From assembly GCA_937893485.1 (NCBI GenBank), contig CALBJL010000142.1, forward strand, positions 1-10,197: DNA of 10,197 bases. Direction: 5' to 3'. Origin of the DNA: an uncultured bacterium (lineage in GTDB: Bacteria; Bacillota; Clostridia; Lachnospirales; Lachnospiraceae). A program made the position numbers and the translations under genes. The notes below the pieces were generated by a model. The model saw only the letters and a program-made list of their open reading frames with translations. It was not told where the DNA came from and searched no databases. This document shows positions 6,540 through 10,197 of the stretch, piece after piece (positions within the stretch are counted from its first letter, which is position 1; every line of letters begins with the position of its first letter).

Positions 6540-7310
6540 ATGAATAAAAATATTGCGACTTTTCCATTGACCGAGGCATTCCGCGCCGGTGACGAATGTC
6601 CGTTCTGCAGCCTTGAGCGCTCCGCGGAGCAGCACGCGATCTCGTTTATTCTCGGATCGGCATACATGGAGGACGATATCCGTGCGGCGACTGACGCACA
6701 GGGATTTTGCAGGCATCACTACAAAATGATGTACGATTACGGCAACCGGCTCGGCAGTGCATGGATTCTGAGCACGCACTTAAAAAAGCTGAATGAGGAA
6801 CTGTCAAAGGAATTAAAAAATTTCACGCCCTCTAAATCCTCCATGCTCGGCCGCATGAAAAAGACCGATATGTCGGGAGATCGGCAGCCGCAGACTTCGA
6901 TCGGTAAATGGGCACAGAAAAAGAATGACAGTTGTTATGTCTGCGACCATTTCCGTGAAATTTACGGCAGATATCTGGATGTGTTTTTCGATATGCTGAA
7001 AAAAGATCCAGAGTTTCAGGAGCTGTTCCGCCAGAGCAAGGGTTTTTGCCTGCCCCACTTTGCGGATCTGATCGAAGCCGCGGAAACACGCCTGGGCGAC
7101 GCACAGAAAAAAGAGCTCTATCCGCAGATTTTTGACATGATGCAGACAAATATGGAGCGCGTCCAGAAGGATGTCGCATGGTTTGTCGAGAAAAATGACT
7201 ACCGCAACAAGGATAAGGACTGGGGCGAATCGCGGGATTCGATCCAGCGCGCGATGCAGAAATGCAGCGGCGGTTATCCTGCCGATCCGGTCTTTAAGTT
7301 AGAGCCGTAA
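6540..7310 (+). CDS. Twin CxxC...CxxH protein, DUF6062-like, function unknown
   Basis: I recognise this as resembling the DUF6062 group of Firmicute proteins; its function is not known to me. The 256 residues hold two similar putative metal-binding units. The first is Cys20-x2-Cys23-x33-Cys57-x2-His60 (ECPFCSLE...GFCRHHY). The second is Cys132-x2-Cys135-x34-Cys170-x2-His173 (SCYVCDHF...GFCLPHF). The matched spacing and the shared GFC..H ends indicate internal duplication, with zinc as the likely ligand by analogy with treble-clef or ribbon folds. A charged, flexible linker (about 85-128) joins them. The C-terminal third (about 185-256) is charged and mostly helical, and contains WFVEKNDYRNKDKDWGE. 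There is no signal peptide or membrane segment. It follows the PHP gene by 28 bases with AAGGAGA upstream of the ATG, and a strong terminator closes the unit. A regulatory or adaptor role is only a guess. Confidence 0.85.
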   Translation: MNKNIATFPLTEAFRAGDECPFCSLERSAEQHAISFILGSAYMEDDIRAATDAQGFCRHHYKMMYDYGNRLGSAWILSTHLKKLNEELSKELKNFTPSKSSMLGRMKKTDMSGDRQPQTSIGKWAQKKNDSCYVCDHFREIYGRYLDVFFDMLKKDPEFQELFRQSKGFCLPHFADLIEAAETRLGDAQKKELYPQIFDMMQTNMERVQKDVAWFVEKNDYRNKDKDWGESRDSIQRAMQKCSGGYPADPVFKLEP

Positions 7311-7321
7311 AAAAATGAGTC

Positions 7322-7373
7322 AAAAAGACCGTTGACTTTTTGTGCGCACCCGGCGCGGTCAACGGTCTTTTTT
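7322..7373. terminator. Long hairpin terminator between convergent genes
   Basis: A perfect 15-bp stem (7322-7336 with 7358-7372; core AGACCGTTGAC and GTCAACGGTCT) has a 21-base loop that itself contains GTGCGCAC. Six T's follow on the plus strand, and A's on the left give U's for minus-strand transcripts. It serves the PHP/DUF6062-like operon and also the lipoprotein gene, whose stop codon lies 13 bases away. Confidence 0.9.
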
Positions 7374-7385
7374 CTTTTTCGCTAC

Positions 7386-7961
7386 TTAAGCCCCGGCAGA
7401 ACTAAATGGCTCCAGATCGGTGTGATTCTTCCATTCGTCGGTGACACCGGCATCACGCAGCAGATTCGTCACAGTCTCGGTCAGCGTCTTAACCTTCTCA
7501 CTGTCTACCGCCTTCAGATCAAAGTCCGTATCACCGGCATCTTCCAGAATCGCAGCATCCAGACTGCCGTCCATCAGGGCATCCGCCGTTTTCTGCACAT
7601 GCTCCCACTGGAAAGAAAAGAAGTCCCTCTGGGTATCATTCATTCCCTCCAGATAAGTCTTTACCGTTTCCTCAGCGTTGCCGCTCTCATCCATCGCAAG
7701 CTTCATCAAAGAAACCGCTGAATTGACCTGCTGCAGACTGGAACCGGCACTTCCATAGGGAGTTCTGTCAATGGTAACAAGTAAAGCGGTCAGCTCATCC
7801 TCACTCTCAGGCTCATACATCCAGTCAGTCACGCTGCCACTGTAGTCTGCCTCAGCTACCGGCGCATTGTCGGGTGTTTGTGCGGGCTCACTGCCGCAGG
7901 CTGTCAGTAACATTGCCATTAACGCAATCATTACAACAAGCAGAAATTTTTTGTTTTTCAT
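7386..7961 (-). CDS. Small secreted lipoprotein, function unknown
   Basis: The 191-residue product starts with a classic lipoprotein signal: basic NKK, a hydrophobic stretch LLVVMIALMAMLL, and lipobox LTAC with the lipidated Cys22. It should be anchored to the outer face of the cytoplasmic membrane. After a short Pro/Ala/Asp-rich linker, the mature part (about 45-191) is acidic and mostly helical, with no motif that I recognise. It lacks the features of an ABC solute-binding protein, and at about 170 mature residues it is too short for a typical one. The start at 7961 is chosen because AAGGAAGG lies upstream and MKNKK is a standard signal start. An in-frame ATG at 7988 would place nine charged residues before it. 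It is downstream of uxuA but separated by a terminator and has its own promoter. Function is not inferred. Confidence 0.82.
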   Translation of the reverse strand: MKNKKFLLVVMIALMAMLLTACGSEPAQTPDNAPVAEADYSGSVTDWMYEPESEDELTALLVTIDRTPYGSAGSSLQQVNSAVSLMKLAMDESGNAEETVKTYLEGMNDTQRDFFSFQWEHVQKTADALMDGSLDAAILEDAGDTDFDLKAVDSEKVKTLTETVTNLLRDAGVTDEWKNHTDLEPFSSAGA

Positions 7962-8004
7962 AAATCCATCCTTCCTTTCTGAAACCAAAAAAATGTTTCA
8001 CCTT

Positions 8005-8013
8005 ATAATATCA
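8005..8013 (-). promoter_or_regulatory. Extended -10 promoter of the lipoprotein gene
   Basis: The minus strand carries TGATATTAT (8005-8013), an extended -10 (TGn plus TATTAT). The nearest -35-like TTGACT (8032-8037) sits in the uxuA terminator arm, 21 bases away, too far for normal spacing. Initiation probably relies on the extended element, about 40 bases upstream of the start codon. Confidence 0.5.
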
Positions 8014-8019
8014 CAAAAC

Positions 8020-8064
8020 AAAAAAAAGAGAAGTCAAATATCAAAAATGATACTAACTTCTCTT
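8020..8064 (-). terminator. Intrinsic terminator of uxuA
   Basis: On the minus strand AAGAGAAGT (8056-8064) pairs with ACTTCTCTT (8026-8034). An inner TATCA/TGATA stem is set off by small bulges, and at least six U's follow. It begins 34 bases after the uxuA stop codon. Confidence 0.85.
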
Positions 8065-8098
8065 CATCGACCGTTCCAGCAACCCTTGTGCTATTTAC

Positions 8099-9169
8099 TT
8101 AAATCTTTCCGGCTTCACGCTCTAACATATCCCAGCAGCCCCACAGATACATGATACCGAGGGCACGGTCATACAGCCCGTAACCGGGACGGCATTTCTC
8201 ACCCCAGATATGCCGGCCGTGGTCGGGACGGATGTATCCGTCAAAGCCACACTCATGATAAGCGCGCATGATCTCAAGGATCTGTGTATCGCCATCACAG
8301 TCCCTGTGTGATGTCTCTGTGAAATCGCCGTTGGCAAAATGCTTTACATTGCGGATGTGTGCGAATGCGACACGGTCACAGTATGTGCGCACAATATCGG
8401 GTACATCGTTGTCTTTGTTCGCGCCGAGTGAACCGGAGCACAGACACAGACAGTTGTACGGATCATCGACCATCTTTAAGAAACGTCCGATGGATTCCTT
8501 GTCCACCAGCAGTCTCGGCAGTCCAAAAATATCCCACGGTGGATCATCCGGATGAATCGCCATTTTGATGCCTGTCTCATGGCATACCGGCATCAGTGCC
8601 TCTAAGAAATACTGCAGATTCTCCCACAGCTTTTCCTTTGTCACCGGGCGGTACATCTCAAACAGCTCATCAAGCTTTGCCATACGCTCCGGCTCCCAGC
8701 CGGGGAAGGTCAGTCCGTTCAGATTCTCAAGGATGTAGTTTGCCATTGCCTTGTAATCCTGCTGGATCTTTGCCTTTTCATAATATAATGCAGTCGATCC
8801 GTCTCCCATCGGATGGAACAGATCGGTTCTCGTCCAGTCAAAAATCGGCATGAAATTGTAGGTCACGACCTTTACACCAAACTTTGCAAGATTTCTAAGC
8901 GTCTGCTTGTAGTTCTCAATGTACTGATCTCTGGTCGGAAGTCCTACCTTGATATCATCATGTACGTTTACAGACTCTACGACATCCATGTTAAAGCCGT
9001 AGCCTTCGATCTGCTTGCGTACCTTTTCGATCTCGTCGATCTCCCATACTTCTCCGGGCTGCTTATCATGAAGTGCCCACACAAGACCTGTCACGCCGGG
9101 GATCTGCTTGATCTGTTCCTGCGTGATACTATCATTCCCTTCGCCATACCAGCGAAATGTCATTTGCAT
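8099..9169 (-). CDS. uxuA: Mannonate dehydratase
   Basis: This 356-residue cytoplasmic enzyme converts D-mannonate to 2-keto-3-deoxygluconate, a step in glucuronate breakdown. It matches the UxuA family along its whole length. Conserved stretches include MTFRWYGEGNDSI near the start, YNFMPIFDWTRTDL (104-117), MAIHPDDPPWDIFGLPR (203-219), CSGSLG (244-249), HIRN (271-274), RPDHGR (314-319) and GYGLYDRALG (329-338). The conserved His, Asp and Cys in these stretches include the expected Mn-binding residues of the TIM-barrel site. The start has AGGAGG eight bases upstream. It stands alone: uxaC, uxuB and kdg genes are not in this window. It has its own promoter, repeats in its leader and its own terminator, which points to separate, probably hexuronate-responsive, control. 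Confidence 0.97.
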   Translation of the reverse strand: MQMTFRWYGEGNDSITQEQIKQIPGVTGLVWALHDKQPGEVWEIDEIEKVRKQIEGYGFNMDVVESVNVHDDIKVGLPTRDQYIENYKQTLRNLAKFGVKVVTYNFMPIFDWTRTDLFHPMGDGSTALYYEKAKIQQDYKAMANYILENLNGLTFPGWEPERMAKLDELFEMYRPVTKEKLWENLQYFLEALMPVCHETGIKMAIHPDDPPWDIFGLPRLLVDKESIGRFLKMVDDPYNCLCLCSGSLGANKDNDVPDIVRTYCDRVAFAHIRNVKHFANGDFTETSHRDCDGDTQILEIMRAYHECGFDGYIRPDHGRHIWGEKCRPGYGLYDRALGIMYLWGCWDMLEREAGKI

Positions 9170-9192
9170 AAAATGCGCCTCCTTAAAATAAA

Positions 9193-9248
9193 TTTATCAA
9201 CTAACATTACTTTATCAACCAACACATTTTATTTTAACTAACATGTTA
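9193..9248. promoter_or_regulatory. Three imperfect direct repeats and a palindrome in the uxuA leader
   Basis: TTTATCAACTAACA (9193-9206), TTTATCAACCAACA (9211-9224) and a weaker third copy ending AACTAACA (9230-9243) recur at 18-19 bp. The third runs into the perfect palindrome TAACATGTTA (9239-9248), which sits at the predicted transcription start. The array lies between the promoter and the ribosome site. It is a candidate operator for a sugar-acid-responsive repressor; the regulator is not in the window. Confidence 0.6.
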
Positions 9249-9253
9249 CATCT

Positions 9254-9282
9254 AGTATCACACACTCTGCCTGATTAGTCAA
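9254..9282 (-). promoter_or_regulatory. Promoter of uxuA
   Basis: The minus strand has -35 TTGACT (9277-9282), a 17-base spacer, and -10 GATACT (9254-9259) preceded by TGT, which gives an extended -10. The start would be near 9247, leaving a leader of about 78 bases with the repeats in it. It lies just after the pxpA stop codon. Confidence 0.6.
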
Positions 9283-9299
9283 TCGGTTTATCCGTTTTT

Positions 9300-10067
9300 T
9301 TACACAATTTCCGCAAGCGGCACGATCTCAATGCCTTCCGCTGCAAATGCGCTTCGGATCTTGTTGACGAACTCCAGTGCCTTTGCGCCGTCGCCGTGTA
9401 CGCAGATACTCTCCGCATACAGGTCGATATCTGTGCCGTCTGCCGCGCGTACCTTGTGCTCCTTGACCATGCGGATGGCACGCTCAATCGCCTCAGATTC
9501 ATCCGTAATCATAGCACCCTCTTTTCTGCGGTTGACAAGTGAACCGTCCGGCTCATAGGCGCGGTCGGTAAAATACTCGCGTGCCACACGCAGACCGACA
9601 TCCTTTGCCGCCTGCACGAGCTGTCCGCTCGCCAGTGCCATCACGATAAGTGCCGGATTATACTCATAGATCGCCTCGGCGATTCCTTTTGCAAGTGCAT
9701 AATCTTTTCCTGCCATGTTGTACATCGCACCATGCGGCTTTACATGCTGCATCGTGACACCCTTTGAGCGGCAGAACGCATCGAGTGCACCGAGCTGGTA
9801 CATGGTGTATGCCTTTGCCTCCGCAGGTGATACGTCCATGTTTCTTCTGCCAAAACCCTGCAGATCGGGATAACCCGGATGTGCACCGACATGGATGCCC
9901 GCCTCCTTTGCAAGTGTGATCGTGCGGTCCATCACAAGTGGATCGGAGGCGTGATAGCCGCAGGCTACGTTTGCAGAGGTGATGAGCGGGATCACCTGCT
10001 CATCCAGCCCCAGTGTATATCTGCCGAAGCTCTCTCCGAGATCGCAGTTTAAATCTACCTGATACAT
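9300..10067 (-). CDS. pxpA: 5-oxoprolinase subunit A (LamB/YcsF family)
   Basis: The 255-residue cytoplasmic protein belongs to the LamB/YcsF family, whose characterised member PxpA works with PxpB and PxpC to cleave 5-oxoproline (pyroglutamate) to glutamate with ATP. Family motifs: VDLNCDLGESFG (4-15), TSANVACGYHASDP (30-43), GAHPGYPDLQGFGRR (61-75), KPHGAMYN (110-117), REYFTDRAYEPDGSLVNRR (163-181) and CVHGDG (222-227). These carry the conserved Asp and His residues of the active site. Length is normal for the family. The start at 10067 is chosen because the family begins with DLNCDLGE and GGAAGGG lies just upstream. An in-frame extension to 10190 has no family similarity and is rejected. 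pxpB and pxpC are not visible downstream, so they may lie upstream beyond the right edge. No clear terminator separates pxpA from uxuA. Confidence 0.95.
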   Translation of the reverse strand: MYQVDLNCDLGESFGRYTLGLDEQVIPLITSANVACGYHASDPLVMDRTITLAKEAGIHVGAHPGYPDLQGFGRRNMDVSPAEAKAYTMYQLGALDAFCRSKGVTMQHVKPHGAMYNMAGKDYALAKGIAEAIYEYNPALIVMALASGQLVQAAKDVGLRVAREYFTDRAYEPDGSLVNRRKEGAMITDESEAIERAIRMVKEHKVRAADGTDIDLYAESICVHGDGAKALEFVNKIRSAFAAEGIEIVPLAEIV

Positions 10068-10095
10068 ATCTTTCCCTTCCTTTATGAAATTGATA

Positions 10096-10124
10096 ATTAT
10101 AAAACGACCTGTTTGGGGACATGT
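10096..10124 (-). promoter_or_regulatory. Possible pxpA promoter
   Basis: The minus strand has a perfect -10 TATAAT (10096-10101), about 29 bases from the pxpA start, but the position 17 bases further up reads ACATGT, a poor -35. It could be an activator-dependent promoter or chance. If an upstream pxp gene runs into the window, pxpA may instead be cotranscribed. The remaining 73 bases to the right edge hold nothing recognisable. Confidence 0.35.
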
Positions 10125-10197
10125 GAGCAGATTTAATGAAACTCGCAGCTCCCGCAAGCATGTCTGTTTTGCTTTCATTGCACGAACCATTCCGATG

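Noticed and set aside
8813..9241. 142-codon plus-strand frame opposite the start of uxuA
   Set aside because: It overlaps the uxuA start, leader and ribosome site in antisense, with no promoter or ribosome site of its own.
10068..10190. N-terminal extension of PxpA by 41 codons
   Set aside because: The family starts at the DLNCDLGE region, a ribosome site precedes 10067, and the extension contains a -10-like sequence.

Overview
The window looks like a chromosomal segment of a low-to-mid GC anaerobic Firmicute, most likely a Lachnospiraceae (Roseburia/Agathobacter-like). This is inferred from the style of the proteins, strong AGGAGG-type ribosome binding sites, A/T-rich intergenic promoters, and the mix of glycolysis genes with a glucuronate-pathway gene. 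The species cannot be named from the sequence alone.

Layout, left to right. (1) 1-1402, minus strand: the 5' part of a large glycosyltransferase gene. It encodes a complete GT4-type domain followed by the start of a GT2-type domain and runs off the left edge. It has a good promoter and, upstream of that, two copies of an exact 23-bp AT-rich direct repeat. (2) 1739-2047, plus strand: a small XRE-family regulator whose stop codon lies in a terminator shared with the converging glycolytic genes. (3) 2117-5474, minus strand: the glycolytic cluster gap-pgk-tpiA. A strong promoter precedes gap. Two hairpins, one a strong intrinsic terminator, lie between gap and pgk. An unusual 250-bp modular repeat lies between pgk and tpiA and echoes the pgk stop-codon region. 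(4) 5702-7310, plus strand: a two-gene unit of a PHP-family (histidinol-phosphatase-like) phosphoesterase and a twin CxxC...CxxH protein resembling DUF6062, ended by a long hairpin. (5) 7386-7961, minus strand: a small lipoprotein of unknown function. (6) 8099-9169, minus strand: mannonate dehydratase uxuA, with its own promoter and a leader carrying three imperfect direct repeats and a palindrome. (7) 9300-10067, minus strand: pxpA, the LamB/YcsF-type subunit of 5-oxoprolinase.

How the parts fit. gap, pgk and tpiA carry out three central steps of glycolysis (triose-phosphate interconversion through 3-phosphoglycerate) and read as one transcription unit with internal attenuation. uxuA feeds hexuronate carbon into the 2-keto-3-deoxygluconate route, whose products join lower glycolysis. 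The glycosyltransferase probably belongs to a surface-polysaccharide locus continuing to the left. No CRISPR array, tRNA, rRNA, phage or insertion-sequence gene was seen. The least ordinary items are the modular repeat between pgk and tpiA, the twin metal-binding-like protein, the GT4-GT2 fusion, and the repeat/palindrome arrays at three promoters.
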